NCBI RefSeq assembly: GCF_024259515.1
Contig: NZ_JANBWE010000003.1
Coordinates: 248,001-312,000 of the forward strand
Length of the DNA: 64,000 bases
Source: Salirhabdus salicampi
GTDB taxonomy: Bacteria; Bacillota; Bacilli; Bacillales; Alkalibacillaceae
Direction: 5' to 3'
Part shown: positions 18,073 to 29,857 of the stretch, piece by piece
Position numbering within the stretch: position 1 is the stretch's first letter
Layout: the number at the start of each line of letters is the position of its first letter
Translations under genes and position numbers: made by a program
Notes under the pieces: model-generated
Database searches by the model: none
What the model was told of the DNA's origin: nothing
Seen by the model: the letters and a program-made list of their open reading frames with translations, nothing else

Positions 18073-19260
18073 ATGACGAAGACAGTTATTGTGTCTGGTG
18101 CCAGAACACCATTTGGAAAGTTTGGGGGATCTTTAAGTTCGTTGTCTGCAGCTGAACTAGGTGGAGAAACGATTAAGGCAGCGTTACAGAGGGGAAGTGT
18201 GAAAGAAGAAGACGTTAACGAAGTGATTATGGGATCTGTTTTACAAGGAGGCCAAGGACAAATTCCTTCACGACAAGCGGCCATTCATGCCGGGTTACCG
18301 TGGAATGTGAAAACAGAAACCATCAATAAAGTCTGTGCGTCGGGGTTACGAAGCGTCACATTAGCTGACCAAATTATTCGGGCAGGCGATGAGGAGGTCA
18401 TTGTGGCAGGTGGCATGGAGAGTATGAGTAGCGCACCTTATATATTACCAAAAGCCCGTTGGGGTATGAGAATGGGGGACCAGAGTATAGTAGATTTAAT
18501 GATACATGATGGTTTAACGTGCGCCTTTGATGGTGTTCATATGGGAACTTACGGAAATAAGACAGCATCTGACTTAAACATTACCCGTGAAGCTCAAGAT
18601 GAATGGGCATATCGGAGCCATCAAAGGGCGGTAACGGCAATAGAAAATGGAACATTAGCCGACGAAATTGTACCAGTACATGTACCACGACGAAAAGGTG
18701 ATCCAATCGTTGTGAAACAAGATGAAGCACCGAGAAAAGATACCTCGTTAGAACAACTGGCAAAACTACGTCCAGTATTTGGCCGGGATGGCACAATTAC
18801 AGCTGGAAATGCTCCTGGTGTTAATGATGGTGCATGTGCCATGTTGTTAATGTCGGAAGATCGTGCTAATCGGGATGGTGTTGAACCGATGGCTACAATA
18901 TTAGCTCGTGATGAAGTAGCTGTAGAAGCTGAAGACTTTCCGAAGACACCAGGACTTGTCATTCAATCACTACTAGAAAAGACAGGGAAAACATTGGATG
19001 ATATAGATTTATTTGAAGTAAATGAAGCATTCGCTGCTGTAGCTTTAGCGAGTGGAAAAATTGCAAATTTAAATATGGAGAAAGTCAACGTAAACGGTGG
19101 TGCAGTAGCATTGGGTCATCCAATTGGTGCTAGTGGAGCCCGTATATTATTAACTCTCGTTTATGAACTAACACGTCGCGGTGGTGGATTAGGGATTGCC
19201 GCTATTTGCTCTGGCGGAGGCCAAGGAGATGCAGTTTTAATTGAGGTACCAAAACGATAA
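18073..19260 (+). CDS. mmgA: Acetyl-CoA C-acetyltransferase (thiolase)
   Basis: Thiolase that cleaves 3-ketoacyl-CoA or condenses two acetyl-CoA. The 395 residues carry the full catalytic set: acyl-accepting Cys88 in [12 protein letters not shown], His349 in [14 protein letters not shown], and Cys379 in [12 protein letters not shown]. The start ATG 18073 is chosen over 18067 because GGGGAGG at 18059-18065 is correctly spaced only for the former. The next gene is a 3-hydroxyacyl-CoA dehydrogenase. MmgA is the closest B. subtilis name, although the exact chain-length role here is inferred. Confidence 0.88.
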   Translation: MTKTVIVSGARTPFGKFGGSLSSLSAAELGGETIKAALQRGSVKEEDVNEVIMGSVLQGGQGQIPSRQAAIHAGLPWNVKTETINKVCASGLRSVTLADQIIRAGDEEVIVAGGMESMSSAPYILPKARWGMRMGDQSIVDLMIHDGLTCAFDGVHMGTYGNKTASDLNITREAQDEWAYRSHQRAVTAIENGTLADEIVPVHVPRRKGDPIVVKQDEAPRKDTSLEQLAKLRPVFGRDGTITAGNAPGVNDGACAMLLMSEDRANRDGVEPMATILARDEVAVEAEDFPKTPGLVIQSLLEKTGKTLDDIDLFEVNEAFAAVALASGKIANLNMEKVNVNGGAVALGHPIGASGARILLTLVYELTRRGGGLGIAAICSGGGQGDAVLIEVPKR

Positions 19261-19275
19261 ATGGGGGGGAAAATG

Positions 19276-20130
19276 ATGAACGTAAATAAGGTAATGGTGA
19301 TCGGTGCTGGGCAAATGGGGGCAGGCATTGCACAAGTGTTTGCCCAGTCCCGCTTCCGTGTTTTGTTACATGATATTAACGAGGAAGCATTAACAAAAGG
19401 AATCCATTCTATTACAAAACAACTTAACCGCGGGGTTGAAAAAGGAAAAATAGACGTACAACAAAAAGAACATACACTAGCCAATCTATCAACAACGACT
19501 TCGTTACAAGATGCTAAAGATTGTGACCTAGTCGTTGAAGCAGTCGTAGAAGACATGGGTATCAAAAGAAGAGTATTTGAACAATTAGATCAATATACAC
19601 CTCAACATACGATTTTAGCCTCGAACACATCTTCTCTACCAATAACCGAAATTGCAGCTGTTACAAATCGTCCTGAACAAGTCATCGGTATGCACTTTAT
19701 GAATCCAGTCCCGGTTATGAAGCTCGTTGAAATTATTCGCGGGCTGGCAACAACAGATGAAACCTACAACACCATTGAGGCAATTACGAAAACGTTAAAC
19801 AAAACACCAGTAGAAGTAAATGATTTTCCTGGCTTCGTATCCAATCGCGTACTAATGCCTATGATTAATGAGGCTATATACACAGTCTATGAAGGAGTGG
19901 CAACACCCGAATCGGTAGATGAAGTGATGAAATTGGGAATGAACCATCCGATGGGTCCGTTAACGTTAGCTGATTTTATCGGTTTAGATACATGCCTTTA
20001 TATTATGGAAGTATTACATGAAGGGTTTGGTGATAGCAAATACAGACCTTGTCCTCTTCTTCGCAAATATGTGAAGGCTGGGTGGCTTGGTAGGAAAACG
20101 GGTAGGGGATTTTACGTCTATCACAACTAA
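19276..20130 (+). CDS. mmgB: 3-hydroxybutyryl-CoA / 3-hydroxyacyl-CoA dehydrogenase
   Basis: NAD-dependent dehydrogenase of 284 residues that interconverts 3-hydroxyacyl-CoA and 3-ketoacyl-CoA, directly upstream of thiolase in beta-oxidation. The Rossmann fingerprint is [17 protein letters not shown]. The catalytic histidine lies in [16 protein letters not shown]. The C-terminal helical domain includes [20 protein letters not shown] purine-rich GGGGGG site precedes two adjacent ATG codons (19273 and 19276), and either may be used. A longer start at 19261 overlaps the ribosome-binding site. Only 15 bases separate it from the thiolase gene. Confidence 0.88.
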   Translation: MNVNKVMVIGAGQMGAGIAQVFAQSRFRVLLHDINEEALTKGIHSITKQLNRGVEKGKIDVQQKEHTLANLSTTTSLQDAKDCDLVVEAVVEDMGIKRRVFEQLDQYTPQHTILASNTSSLPITEIAAVTNRPEQVIGMHFMNPVPVMKLVEIIRGLATTDETYNTIEAITKTLNKTPVEVNDFPGFVSNRVLMPMINEAIYTVYEGVATPESVDEVMKLGMNHPMGPLTLADFIGLDTCLYIMEVLHEGFGDSKYRPCPLLRKYVKAGWLGRKTGRGFYVYHN

Positions 20131-20146
20131 TGGGGGTCAACTGAAT

Positions 20147-21274
20147 ATGAATATGTCTTTTACCGAAGAGCAAGAAATGATGCGGAGAATGGTTCGTAAT
20201 TTTGCGAGGCAAGAAGTAGCCCCGACGGTGGATCAGATGGAAAAAGAAAACCGATTTCCCCGTGAAATTGTTCGCAAAATGGGAGAACTAGGCTTAATGG
20301 GCATCCCCATTCCCGAAAAGTATGGCGGAGCAGGCATGGACTTTACTTCATATATAATCGCCATCCATGAATTGTCGAAAATAAGTGCCACTATTGGCGT
20401 CATTTTGTCGGTTCATACATCAGTCGGAACAAACCCGATTTTGTATTTCGGAACCGAAACGCAAAAGAAAAAGTATGTACAAAAGCTTGCCACAGGTGAG
20501 TATTTAGGTGCATTTGCGTTAACAGAACCAGCAGCCGGATCTGATGCGGCCGGCTTAAAGATGAAAGTGACGAAGCGCAACGATTATTACGTGCTGAACG
20601 GTACGAAGCTATTTATTACGAATGGCGGAGAGGCTGATACGTACATCGTGTTTGCTAGAGCAGAGAACGGAATTACAGCTTTTATTGTAGAAAAAGGGAC
20701 GAAAGGGTTAGAAATTGGAAAGCAGGAACGTAAGATGGGCTTGCACGGTTCCAACACCGTTCAATTGTCCTTTGATCAGTGTGAAGTTCATGAATCACAA
20801 AGGTTAGGGGAAGAAGGGGAAGGCTTTAAAATTGCCTTGGCTAATTTAAATGCAGGAAGGATTGGGATTGCCGCACAAGCACTTGGAATTGCGGAAGCGT
20901 CTTTAGAACATGCAACGCAATATGCGAAGGAACGAGAGCAGTTTGGAAAGCCGATTGCGAACCAACAAGGTATATCCTTTAAATTAGCAGACATGGCTAC
21001 GGAAGTCGAGGCAGCCAAACTATTAACCTATCAGGCGGCTTACTTGCATAGTAACGGCAAGCCTTGTGGGAAGGAAGCCTCCATGGTGAAAATGTTTTCA
21101 TCAAATACAGCGATGCGAGCTGCCATTGAAGCAGTACAAACGTATGGAGGCTTTGGGTATACGGAAGATTACCCGGTAGAACGATTCTTCCGTGATGCGA
21201 AAGTAACACAAATTTATGAAGGTACGAACGAAATTCAACATGTGGTCATTAGTAAAGAGCTATTGGAGTTATAA
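20147..21274 (+). CDS. Acyl-CoA dehydrogenase (first of two)
   Basis: FAD-dependent short/medium-chain acyl-CoA dehydrogenase of 375 residues. Motifs are AFALTEPAAGSDA (FAD/substrate), [22 protein letters not shown] and the C-terminal [13 protein letters not shown], whose glutamate is the expected catalytic base of short-chain enzymes. The start ATG 20147 follows GGGGGT (20132-20137). An upstream in-frame ATG lies inside the preceding gene and is rejected. It is a paralogue of the next gene. In branched-chain breakdown one of the pair could act on isobutyryl- or 2-methylbutyryl-CoA, but specificity cannot be read from the sequence. Confidence 0.88.
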   Translation: MNMSFTEEQEMMRRMVRNFARQEVAPTVDQMEKENRFPREIVRKMGELGLMGIPIPEKYGGAGMDFTSYIIAIHELSKISATIGVILSVHTSVGTNPILYFGTETQKKKYVQKLATGEYLGAFALTEPAAGSDAAGLKMKVTKRNDYYVLNGTKLFITNGGEADTYIVFARAENGITAFIVEKGTKGLEIGKQERKMGLHGSNTVQLSFDQCEVHESQRLGEEGEGFKIALANLNAGRIGIAAQALGIAEASLEHATQYAKEREQFGKPIANQQGISFKLADMATEVEAAKLLTYQAAYLHSNGKPCGKEASMVKMFSSNTAMRAAIEAVQTYGGFGYTEDYPVERFFRDAKVTQIYEGTNEIQHVVISKELLEL

Positions 21275-21291
21275 GGGGAGGATGAATCAAT

Positions 21292-22434
21292 ATGAATTTT
21301 GAACTAACAGAAGAACAACAAATGTTAAAAAAGATGGTCCGTGACTTCGCCAAAAATGAAGTAGAGCCTACTGCAGCTGAACGAGATGAAGAAGAGCGTT
21401 TTGACCGTGAAATTTTCGACAAGATGGCCAATCTTGGGTTAACGGGTATACCGTGGCCTGAGGAATATGGAGGCATAGCGTCTGACTTCGTTAGTTACGT
21501 TATTGCTGTTGAAGAGTTATCCCGTGTTTGTGCCTCAACAGGAGTAACATTGTCAGCACACATTTCATTAGCGAGTTGGCCGATATATAAATTTGGAACG
21601 GAAGAACAAAAAAAGACGTTTTTAACACAACTTGCTACAGGAGAAAAATTAGGAGCATACGCCTTATCTGAACCAGGATCAGGTTCTGACGTCGCATCCA
21701 TGCGTACGACAGCTAAGGAAGACGGTGAATACTACATTTTAAATGGGAGTAAAGTTTGGATCACAAATGGTGGGGAAGCAGAAATCTATATCGTATTTGC
21801 CAAGACGGATTATGATGCCCGTCATAATGGGATCACTGCGTTTATTGTAGAAAAAGGGACAAAAGGGTTTTCCTTTGGGAAAAAGGAAAAAAAGCTTGGA
21901 ATCCGTTCTTCACCAACAACAGAACTAATCTTTGAAAATTGTAAAATACCGAAGGAACATCGCCTTGGTGAAGAAGGCGAAGGTTTCAAAATTGCCATGA
22001 TGACATTGGATGGAGGACGTAACGGGATTGCCGCCCAAGCAGTAGGGATTGCGGACGGTGCGTTAACCGCGGCTGTAGAATATGCGAAAGAACGGGAGCA
22101 GTTTGGAAAGCCGATCGCGCATAATCAAGGGATTTCGTTCAAGCTCGCAGACATGGCGACAGAAGTGGAAGCTTCCCGTTTATTAACATATCAAGCAGCT
22201 TACCTTGAATCAAAAGGATTACCATATGCGAAAGCATCAGCTATGGCAAAGTTGTTTGCTGGTGATACAGCGATGCGTGTGACTACAGAAGCAGTACAAG
22301 TTTATGGTGGTTACGGTTATACGAAAGATTATCCAGTTGAACGTTATATGCGTGATGCAAAAATTACCCAAATTTATGAAGGTACGAACGAAATTCAACG
22401 TCTCGTTATTGGACGAATGTTAACGAAAGAATAG
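21292..22434 (+). CDS. Acyl-CoA dehydrogenase (second of two)
   Basis: A 380-residue acyl-CoA dehydrogenase, 17 bases after its paralogue and clearly derived from the same ancestor. The shared blocks are [35 protein letters not shown] and [15 protein letters not shown] with the catalytic glutamate. The ribosome-binding site is AAGGGGAGG before ATG 21292. This copy resembles B. subtilis AcdA/MmgC-type enzymes. Electrons would leave through ETF (not encoded here) to FadF at the start of the operon. Confidence 0.88.
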   Translation: MNFELTEEQQMLKKMVRDFAKNEVEPTAAERDEEERFDREIFDKMANLGLTGIPWPEEYGGIASDFVSYVIAVEELSRVCASTGVTLSAHISLASWPIYKFGTEEQKKTFLTQLATGEKLGAYALSEPGSGSDVASMRTTAKEDGEYYILNGSKVWITNGGEAEIYIVFAKTDYDARHNGITAFIVEKGTKGFSFGKKEKKLGIRSSPTTELIFENCKIPKEHRLGEEGEGFKIAMMTLDGGRNGIAAQAVGIADGALTAAVEYAKEREQFGKPIAHNQGISFKLADMATEVEASRLLTYQAAYLESKGLPYAKASAMAKLFAGDTAMRVTTEAVQVYGGYGYTKDYPVERYMRDAKITQIYEGTNEIQRLVIGRMLTKE

Positions 22435-22447
22435 GAAGGGCGATTGT

Positions 22448-23383
22448 ATGAAGGCATTAGTTGAACGGGTGCGAAGTCAAGATCAAAGAGCGTTAGCGCG
22501 TGCCATTTCCTTTGTTGAAAATGATCATCCAGATAAATTGAGCATGCTGAGTGACTTTGCCAAAACGGGTCACAGAGCACATTATATTGGGATTACAGGT
22601 TCACCGGGAGCAGGAAAAAGTTCACTCGTGGACCGCATCATTACAGCAGTTCGTCAAGCAGGGAAAACCATTGCTGTCATTGCAGTCGATCCAACAAGCC
22701 CTTTTAGCGGAGGTGCATTGTTAGGAGACCGCTTCAGGATGCATAAGCATTTTTCTGATCCCGATGTGTTTATTCGTAGTATGGCAACAAGGGGGAGTTT
22801 AGGTGGGTTAGCCCGTTCAACGAAGGATGCTGTTCGTGTTTGTAATGCGTATGGATTTGATTATGTTTTAGTTGAAACTGTTGGTGTTGGCCAGTCAGAA
22901 TTGGACATTATGAAAGTGGCTGATACAACGGCTGTCGTGTTAACACCAAATAGTGGTGATGTATTGCAAATTTTTAAGGCGGGTATTATGGAAATTGCCG
23001 ATTTATTCGTCATTAATAAAGCGGACTTGCCAGGGGTACAAAAACTAAAAACACAACTGTCTGAATTTATGCATATCGTTCATCATGAACATTGGGTTCC
23101 TCCTATTCTTGAAACGATTTCAACGGAAAATAAGGGAATCGATGAGCTGCTGCACAAAGTGGAACAGCATCACCGTTTTCTACAACAAACAGAGGCAGGG
23201 CGAAATAAACAAACACGTCAACTGACGTTCGAAATTTATGATATTATCCGTGAACAAATTTGGCTTGATGTGAAGAAATTTATCGAAGCAGATGATGAAA
23301 AGCAAAACACTCTCAAGGCAGGCAAGAATCCATATACAATCGCGAAAGAATGGCTTCGGGATTGGAAAAGGGAGAGGGGTTAA
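22448..23383 (+). CDS. meaB: MeaB-like G3E GTPase (B12 mutase chaperone)
   Basis: GTPase of 311 residues that protects and reloads adenosylcobalamin-dependent acyl-CoA mutases. The P-loop is GSPGAGKSS at residues 51-59, followed by [23 protein letters not shown] (switch region), VETVGVGQSE and the NKAD specificity motif. It was formerly annotated ArgK. The start ATG 22448 is 13 bases after the dehydrogenase stop. It is notable that the mutase in this operon, IcmF, already has its own fused MeaB domain, while no separate methylmalonyl-CoA mutase is present in the window. Confidence 0.88.
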   Translation: MKALVERVRSQDQRALARAISFVENDHPDKLSMLSDFAKTGHRAHYIGITGSPGAGKSSLVDRIITAVRQAGKTIAVIAVDPTSPFSGGALLGDRFRMHKHFSDPDVFIRSMATRGSLGGLARSTKDAVRVCNAYGFDYVLVETVGVGQSELDIMKVADTTAVVLTPNSGDVLQIFKAGIMEIADLFVINKADLPGVQKLKTQLSEFMHIVHHEHWVPPILETISTENKGIDELLHKVEQHHRFLQQTEAGRNKQTRQLTFEIYDIIREQIWLDVKKFIEADDEKQNTLKAGKNPYTIAKEWLRDWKRERG

Positions 23384-23387
23384 GTTC

Positions 23388-24014
23388 ATGGTGAAAAAAG
23401 TGCATTCCTCTATCAAGGATGAAGTTTTAATTGAGAAGAGGCGGAACCAAATGATTAAGGGAGCGGTCACTTTATTTAAAGAAAAAGGTTTTCATCGAAC
23501 AACAACTCGGGAGATTGCGAAAGCATCAGGGTTTAGCATTGGCACCCTTTATGAATATATTCGCACGAAAGAAGACATCTTATTTTTAGTTTGTGATGCT
23601 ATTTATGAACAAGTAAAAGATAAGCTTGAACAAGTGATTAATACAAAGTTGAAAGGCGAACAAAGCTTAACACATGCAGTGAAATCCTACTTTCAATTAA
23701 TGGATGATATGCAAGATGAAGTCATTGTCATGTACCAGGAATTGAAATCGCTTTCGAAAGAGGCGCAAGACTATGTCCTTTGTAAGGAGCGGGATATGGT
23801 AAATATGCTCGAAAGACTAATTGAATCGGTGATTCCTTATGAAATGAATGAAAAGGAAGTTAAGTTAGTTGCGAACAATATATTTGTTCAAGGTCAAATG
23901 TGGGGGTTTCGTAGGTGGATGTTACAACGTGACTTTTCGATAGAGGAATATAGCGAGACACAACTTTCGTTTTTGTTCCAATCGTTACGGTTAGAACAAG
24001 ATATGGCCAAATAG
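23388..24014 (+). CDS. TetR/AcrR family transcriptional regulator
   Basis: A 208-residue TetR-type repressor with the helix-turn-helix at residues 37-60 ([21 protein letters not shown]) and a helical ligand domain typical of acyl-CoA sensors such as FadR/YsiA. The start is ATG 23388, four bases after the meaB stop, with GGAGAGGGG upstream. A longer frame into meaB is not supported. Encoded inside the operon, it probably binds the palindrome in the operon's own promoter (15717-15730) and releases it on acyl-CoA binding. That link is inference. Confidence 0.85.
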   Translation: MVKKVHSSIKDEVLIEKRRNQMIKGAVTLFKEKGFHRTTTREIAKASGFSIGTLYEYIRTKEDILFLVCDAIYEQVKDKLEQVINTKLKGEQSLTHAVKSYFQLMDDMQDEVIVMYQELKSLSKEAQDYVLCKERDMVNMLERLIESVIPYEMNEKEVKLVANNIFVQGQMWGFRRWMLQRDFSIEEYSETQLSFLFQSLRLEQDMAK

Positions 24015-24039
24015 AGAGCCAAATGTGGGAGGAGAAAGT

Positions 24040-27000
24040 ATGGAGAAACCTTATGTGTATAAACCGAAACATTCGGTTCGTTTTGTAACAGCATCAAGCT
24101 TATTTGATGGTCACGACGCTTCTATCAATATTATGAGACGAATCTTGCAGTCTAGTGGGGCTGAAGTGATTCATTTAGGTCATAATCGTTCAGTAGAAGA
24201 AGTTGTGAACGCTGCGATTCAAGAGGATGTGCAAGGAATTGCGATTTCTTCTTATCAAGGAGGGCACGTAGAGTATTTTAAATATATGGTCGACTTGTTA
24301 AGAGAAAAGGGAGCAGGACATATTCGCGTTTATGGTGGTGGAGGCGGGGTTATTATTCCTCGTGAGATTAATGAGTTACACGAATATGGGGTAGCGCGTA
24401 TCTTTTCACCTGAGGACGGCAGGGAACATGGCCTGCAAGGCATGATTAACATGATGATAAAAGAGTGTGATTTTACCCCACCCATGGATCTGGAAAGTGA
24501 TTTACAACGATTAGAAAAAGGAGATGCCCAAGCAGTCGCCCGATTTATTACGTATGTAGAAAACGAACAACATGTAGGTAATGATACCGCAGCTACGACA
24601 GAGAAGGTATTTCAAATGGAAAATGACACGATTCCCGTACTCGGTATTACTGGGACCGGGGGAGCGGGAAAAAGTTCATTAACAGATGAATTAATACGTC
24701 GGTTTATTCAAGAAGTACCCGAAAGAAGAATTGCAATTCTTTCGATTGACCCGACAAAAAGAAAAACAGGTGGTGCTTTGCTTGGTGACCGTATCCGGAT
24801 GAACGCAATCTTTCATGAAAGAGTGTTCATGCGGTCATTAGCAACGAGGGATTCTAAAACGGAGTTGTCAAAAGCTGTCCAAGATGCCATTCGTGTATTA
24901 AAGACAGCGGGCTTTGATTTAATTGTTGTTGAAACAAGTGGAATCGGTCAGGGGGATGCCGAAATCACCGAAATTACCGATTTATCGATGTACGTAATGA
25001 CAAGTGAGTATGGCGCACCATCCCAACTAGAGAAAATTGATATGATTGATTTTGCCGATTTTATCGTCATTAATAAATTTGAACAGAAAGGTTCTGACGA
25101 TGCTCTACGACAAGTTCGAAAACAATACCAAAGGAGCCACATGTTATTCCATGATGATCCGGAATCCTTACCAATATACGGGACGATAGCAAGTCAATTT
25201 AATGACCCGGGAACGAATACGTTATTTGCAGCCATTATCGAAAAGGTCAACGATAAATATGGGTGGAATGAAACAACATCCTTTGAAAGGGATGGGTTAG
25301 TAGAAAAGAAAAACTTGATTATACCGAATGAACGGAAGCAATACTTGCGAGACATTGTGCAAACAGTAAGACGTTACCACGAGAATGCAGAAAAACAAGG
25401 TGAGTTTGCCCGCAAGTTATACCAATTAAAGGGGACGGCGGAACAGTTACCACAAGAGGGTAGCGAGCAGATTACAGAACTTGTACAAAAGTATGAAGGT
25501 AAGCTGGATTCTGCCAATTTAAAAGCATTGGAAAAATGGGATAAAGTAAAGTCCCGTTACGAGCAAGAGCAAATGACCTATAAGGTGCGAAATAAAGAAA
25601 TTACGATAGATTTGACGACGGAAAGCCTGGCAGGGCTGAAAATACCGAAAGTAGTATTACCAAACTACCACGATTGGGGCGATCGCCTCGTTTGGTTGTT
25701 AAAAGAAAATGTACCAGGAGCATTTCCTTTTACAGCCGGTGTATTTCCGTTTAAACGAAAAGGGGAAGATCCGAAACGACAGTTTGCTGGAGAAGGAACT
25801 CCAGTACGAACGAATCGTCGCTTTCATTATTTATCAAAGGATGATGATGCGAAGCGGCTTAGTACGGCATTCGATTCTGTAACTTTGTACGGTCATGATC
25901 CAGATGAACGACCAGATATTTATGGCAAAGTAGGAGAAAGCGGCGTTAGTATATGTACCTTGGAAGACATGAAAAAATTATACAGTGGGTTTGATTTATG
26001 TGATCCACTCACATCTGTATCGATGACCATTAATGGACCTGCTCCTATTATATTGGCGATGTTCTTCAATACCGCCATAGAACAGCAAGTGGAAAAGTTT
26101 GAACAGAAGCACAATCGAAAGCCAAACCATGAAGAATATGAACAAATTAAAGCAGAAACATTAACTGTTGTTCGGGGAACAGTGCAAGCCGATATACTGA
26201 AGGAAGATCAAGGTCAAAATACGTGTATTTTTTCAACGGAATTTGCGTTAAGAATGATGGGTGACATTCAAGACTATTTTATTGAACACAATGTACGAAA
26301 TTACTACTCTGTCTCTATTTCTGGCTATCATATTGCAGAAGCAGGAGCAAATCCTATTACACAGTTAGCCTTTACATTGGCAAATGGGTTTACGTATGTA
26401 GAATACTATTTAAGTCGCGGAATGGATATAAATAAGTTTGCACCAAATTTATCATTCTTTTTCTCGAATGGCTTAGATCCGGAGTATACAGTAATTGGCC
26501 GGGTTGCAAGAAGAATTTGGTCAATCGTGATGCGGGATAAGTATGGAGCAAATGAACGAAGTCAAAAGTTAAAGTATCACATTCAAACATCAGGACGTTC
26601 TCTCCATGCACAAGAAATTGACTTTAATGACATTCGTACAACATTACAAGCTTTAATCGCAATCCAAGATAACTGCAACTCCCTTCATACGAACGCTTAT
26701 GATGAAGCAATTACTACGCCAACCGAAGAATCCGTACGGCGGGCGATGGCCATCCAAATGATCATTAATAAAGAGTTCGGTTTAACTAAAAACGAAAATT
26801 CATTGCAAGGTTCGTTTATCATTGAAAAGTTGACAGATTTAGTAGAGGAAGCAGTCCTGCAAGAGTTTGAGAGGATTAATGAACGTGGCGGCGTACTAGG
26901 GGCGATGGAACGTCAATATCAACGTGGGAAAATACAAGACGAATCATTATACTATGAAGGGAAAAAACATTCCGGGGAACTCCCAATTGTAGGTGTGAAT

Positions 27001-27279
27001 ACGTACTTAAATCCTAATCCCCCAACAGAAGAAGAAATTAACTCTATGGAGCTTGCTCGAGCATCGAAAGAAGAGAAAGAAGAACAGATTCGTAATCTAC
27101 GTGAGTTTCAAAAGCGTCACGAACAAGAAGGAAAAGTAGCCTTAGAGAGGCTGAAGCATGTGGCATCGTCTGGTGGGAATATTTTTGCTGAACTGATGGA
27201 AACGGTGAAAGTAGCAAGTCTCGGCCAAATTACAAATGCACTATATGAAGTTGGCGGCCAATATCGCCGAAATATGTAA
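24040..27279 (+). CDS. icmF: Fused isobutyryl-CoA mutase IcmF
   Basis: Adenosylcobalamin-dependent mutase interconverting isobutyryl-CoA and n-butyryl-CoA, and often isovaleryl- and pivalyl-CoA. The 1079 residues show the expected order. The N-terminal B12-binding domain (about 10-145) has the cobalt-ligand region [12 protein letters not shown] with His25, plus a glycine-rich YGGGGGV loop. The MeaB-like GTPase domain (about 195-420) has P-loop GTGGAGKSS at 205-213 and [10 protein letters not shown]. After a helical linker comes the large acyl-CoA mutase domain (about 530-1079). The start is ATG 24040 behind GGGAGGAG. It is the last gene of the operon and feeds branched-chain acyl-CoA into the beta-oxidation enzymes encoded upstream. 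Confidence 0.93.
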   Translation: MEKPYVYKPKHSVRFVTASSLFDGHDASINIMRRILQSSGAEVIHLGHNRSVEEVVNAAIQEDVQGIAISSYQGGHVEYFKYMVDLLREKGAGHIRVYGGGGGVIIPREINELHEYGVARIFSPEDGREHGLQGMINMMIKECDFTPPMDLESDLQRLEKGDAQAVARFITYVENEQHVGNDTAATTEKVFQMENDTIPVLGITGTGGAGKSSLTDELIRRFIQEVPERRIAILSIDPTKRKTGGALLGDRIRMNAIFHERVFMRSLATRDSKTELSKAVQDAIRVLKTAGFDLIVVETSGIGQGDAEITEITDLSMYVMTSEYGAPSQLEKIDMIDFADFIVINKFEQKGSDDALRQVRKQYQRSHMLFHDDPESLPIYGTIASQFNDPGTNTLFAAIIEKVNDKYGWNETTSFERDGLVEKKNLIIPNERKQYLRDIVQTVRRYHENAEKQGEFARKLYQLKGTAEQLPQEGSEQITELVQKYEGKLDSANLKALEKWDKVKSRYEQEQMTYKVRNKEITIDLTTESLAGLKIPKVVLPNYHDWGDRLVWLLKENVPGAFPFTAGVFPFKRKGEDPKRQFAGEGTPVRTNRRFHYLSKDDDAKRLSTAFDSVTLYGHDPDERPDIYGKVGESGVSICTLEDMKKLYSGFDLCDPLTSVSMTINGPAPIILAMFFNTAIEQQVEKFEQKHNRKPNHEEYEQIKAETLTVVRGTVQADILKEDQGQNTCIFSTEFALRMMGDIQDYFIEHNVRNYYSVSISGYHIAEAGANPITQLAFTLANGFTYVEYYLSRGMDINKFAPNLSFFFSNGLDPEYTVIGRVARRIWSIVMRDKYGANERSQKLKYHIQTSGRSLHAQEIDFNDIRTTLQALIAIQDNCNSLHTNAYDEAITTPTEESVRRAMAIQMIINKEFGLTKNENSLQGSFIIEKLTDLVEEAVLQEFERINERGGVLGAMERQYQRGKIQDESLYYEGKKHSGELPIVGVNTYLNPNPPTEEEINSMELARASKEEKEEQIRNLREFQKRHEQEGKVALERLKHVASSGGNIFAELMETVKVASLGQITNALYEVGGQYRRNM

Positions 27280-27288
27280 ACCTATTAT

Positions 27289-27326
27289 GAGGAGGGTCTA
27301 TTTTCGTTGATTTCCTCCTCTTTTTT
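27289..27326 (+). terminator. Probable terminator of the fad/icmF operon
   Basis: GAGGAGG (27289-27295) and CCTCCTC (27314-27320) form a 7-bp stem with a long 18-base loop, followed by six T. Confidence 0.6.
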
Positions 27327-27336
27327 ATGATTATTA

Positions 27337-27366
27337 CTGGCATAATTGCTATTATTTTGTATATAA
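27337..27366 (+). promoter_or_regulatory. Putative promoter of rpoE
   Basis: CTGGCA (27337-27342), an 18-base spacer and a perfect -10 TATAAT (27361-27366), about 100 bases before rpoE. Confidence 0.45.
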
Positions 27367-27416
27367 TGTATGGTATGGTTGAACTACGACAACATGAGAG
27401 CAATGTTTAAAATATA

Positions 27417-27446
27417 TGATTATGATAATGAAAATGATAATGAAAG
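27417..27446 (+). repeat. Run of GATAAT-like hexamers in the rpoE leader
   Basis: Five consecutive six-base units of the form GATTAT, GATAAT, GAAAAT, GATAAT, GAAAGA lie between the rpoE promoter and its ribosome-binding site. GATAAT units resemble Fur-type half-sites, but no proper inverted 7-1-7 box is present. Confidence 0.5.
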
Positions 27447-27464
27447 AAAAAGGGAGTGCTGTTC

Positions 27465-27956
27465 GTGAGCTTGGAAAAATACACCCAGGAAGATCTTGCC
27501 GAATTGTCCATGGTAAATATCGCCATTGAACTTCTATCAGAGGAAAAAAAGGCTATGGACTTTAATGAATTATTTAACACCATAGCTGAAGCGAAAGGTT
27601 TTACCCAAGTACAAAAAGAAGAATTCATCGCACAATTTTACACCGACTTAAACATTGACGGCAGGTTCATGACAGTCGGCTCAAATCTATGGGGGTTGAA
27701 AAGATGGTACCCTGTAGAGCAAATTGAAGAAGAACTTACGACAACTGTACGTAAGAAAAAGAAGACGAAGAAAACGAAGAAGAAAAAAGAAGTAGAAGAA
27801 GTTATTGAAGAAGAAGAAGAGTTCGAAACAGATCTAGATGAAGACATCTTTGATGAAGCAGAAGATGAAGATTTCGGTTTAGATGATGAAGACTTTGGTG
27901 AAGATGAAAGTGAAGACGACATTGTCGATGGCGAGAAAGAAGACGAAAGTTTATAA
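27465..27956 (+). CDS. rpoE: DNA-directed RNA polymerase delta subunit
   Basis: RpoE is the Firmicutes-specific RNA polymerase subunit that promotes RNA release and recycling and sharpens promoter selectivity. The 163-residue product has the usual bipartite form. An N-terminal HARE-HTH domain (about residues 1-90) contains FYTDLNIDGRF and WGLKRWYP. It is followed by a lysine stretch (KKKKTKKTKKKKE) and a disordered, strongly acidic tail of Asp/Glu from residue 113 on. The start is GTG 27465, with AAGGGAG correctly spaced. An earlier GTG at 27456 overlaps that site. It precedes pyrG as in B. subtilis. Confidence 0.93.
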   Translation: MSLEKYTQEDLAELSMVNIAIELLSEEKKAMDFNELFNTIAEAKGFTQVQKEEFIAQFYTDLNIDGRFMTVGSNLWGLKRWYPVEQIEEELTTTVRKKKKTKKTKKKKEVEEVIEEEEEFETDLDEDIFDEAEDEDFGLDDEDFGEDESEDDIVDGEKEDESL

Positions 27957-27960
27957 GTTC

Positions 27961-27999
27961 TTGACTTTCAAACAGGGAACAGATAATATTTTATTTGGG
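27961..27999 (+). promoter_or_regulatory. pyrG promoter with GGGCTC initiation region
   Basis: TTGACT (27961-27966), a 17-base spacer and TAATAT (27984-27989). The first G run downstream is GGG at 27997-27999, followed by CTC, the expected start point. B. subtilis pyrG starts transcription with GGGCUC, where CTP shortage causes repetitive G addition. Confidence 0.75.
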
Positions 28000-28021
28000 C
28001 TCTATTAAAAATGTGTAAACG

Positions 28022-28060
28022 GCGCTCCCGAATATTATTCGGGGCGCTTTTCTTATTTTT
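28022..28060 (+). terminator. pyrG leader attenuator
   Basis: GCGCTCCCGAAT (28022-28033) pairs with ATTCGGGGCGC (28037-28047), one base bulged, followed by TTTTCTTATTTTT. The CTCCC segment in the upstream arm can pair with a 5' poly-G extension, which would break the terminator when CTP is low. It lies between the pyrG promoter and the gene and also stops rpoE transcripts. Confidence 0.8.
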
Positions 28061-28116
28061 ACCATACATATTTGTTAAACGCCCTCCTAACGATAAAAAA
28101 AGAGAAGAGGGGTTGA

Positions 28117-29718
<1,602 letters not shown>

Positions 29719-29721
29719 CAT

Positions 29722-29756
29722 GAAAAGGACTTGAATCATCGATTCAAGTCCTTTTC
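29722..29756 (+). terminator. Strong terminator after pyrG
   Basis: GAAAAGGACTTGAATC (29722-29737) and GATTCAAGTCCTTTTC (29741-29756) form a perfect 16-bp stem with a three-base loop. Only a short T-rich end follows, but the inner TTTTC is in the stem. Confidence 0.8.
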
Positions 29757-29857
29757 GTGTTGGAAAGATGAACATAAAGTCTATGCAATCCATTGAAGGG
29801 ATTTTTCTAGTTTTATAGAAACTATTAAAGATAAAGGAATCGGAGAAGGTGATGTAT

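Noticed and set aside
18060-18075. ATG at 18067 as the thiolase start
   Set aside because: It is one base from GGGGAGG, too close for initiation. ATG 18073 is correctly spaced.
27417-27446. True Fur/PerR box in the rpoE leader
   Set aside because: The inverted 7-1-7 arrangement is missing. Only direct hexamers are present, so it is listed as a repeat, not an operator.
27638-27922. Serine-rich open frame antisense to rpoE
   Set aside because: It is the mirror of the Asp/Glu-rich delta tail. Low-complexity acidic codons create long antisense frames by chance.
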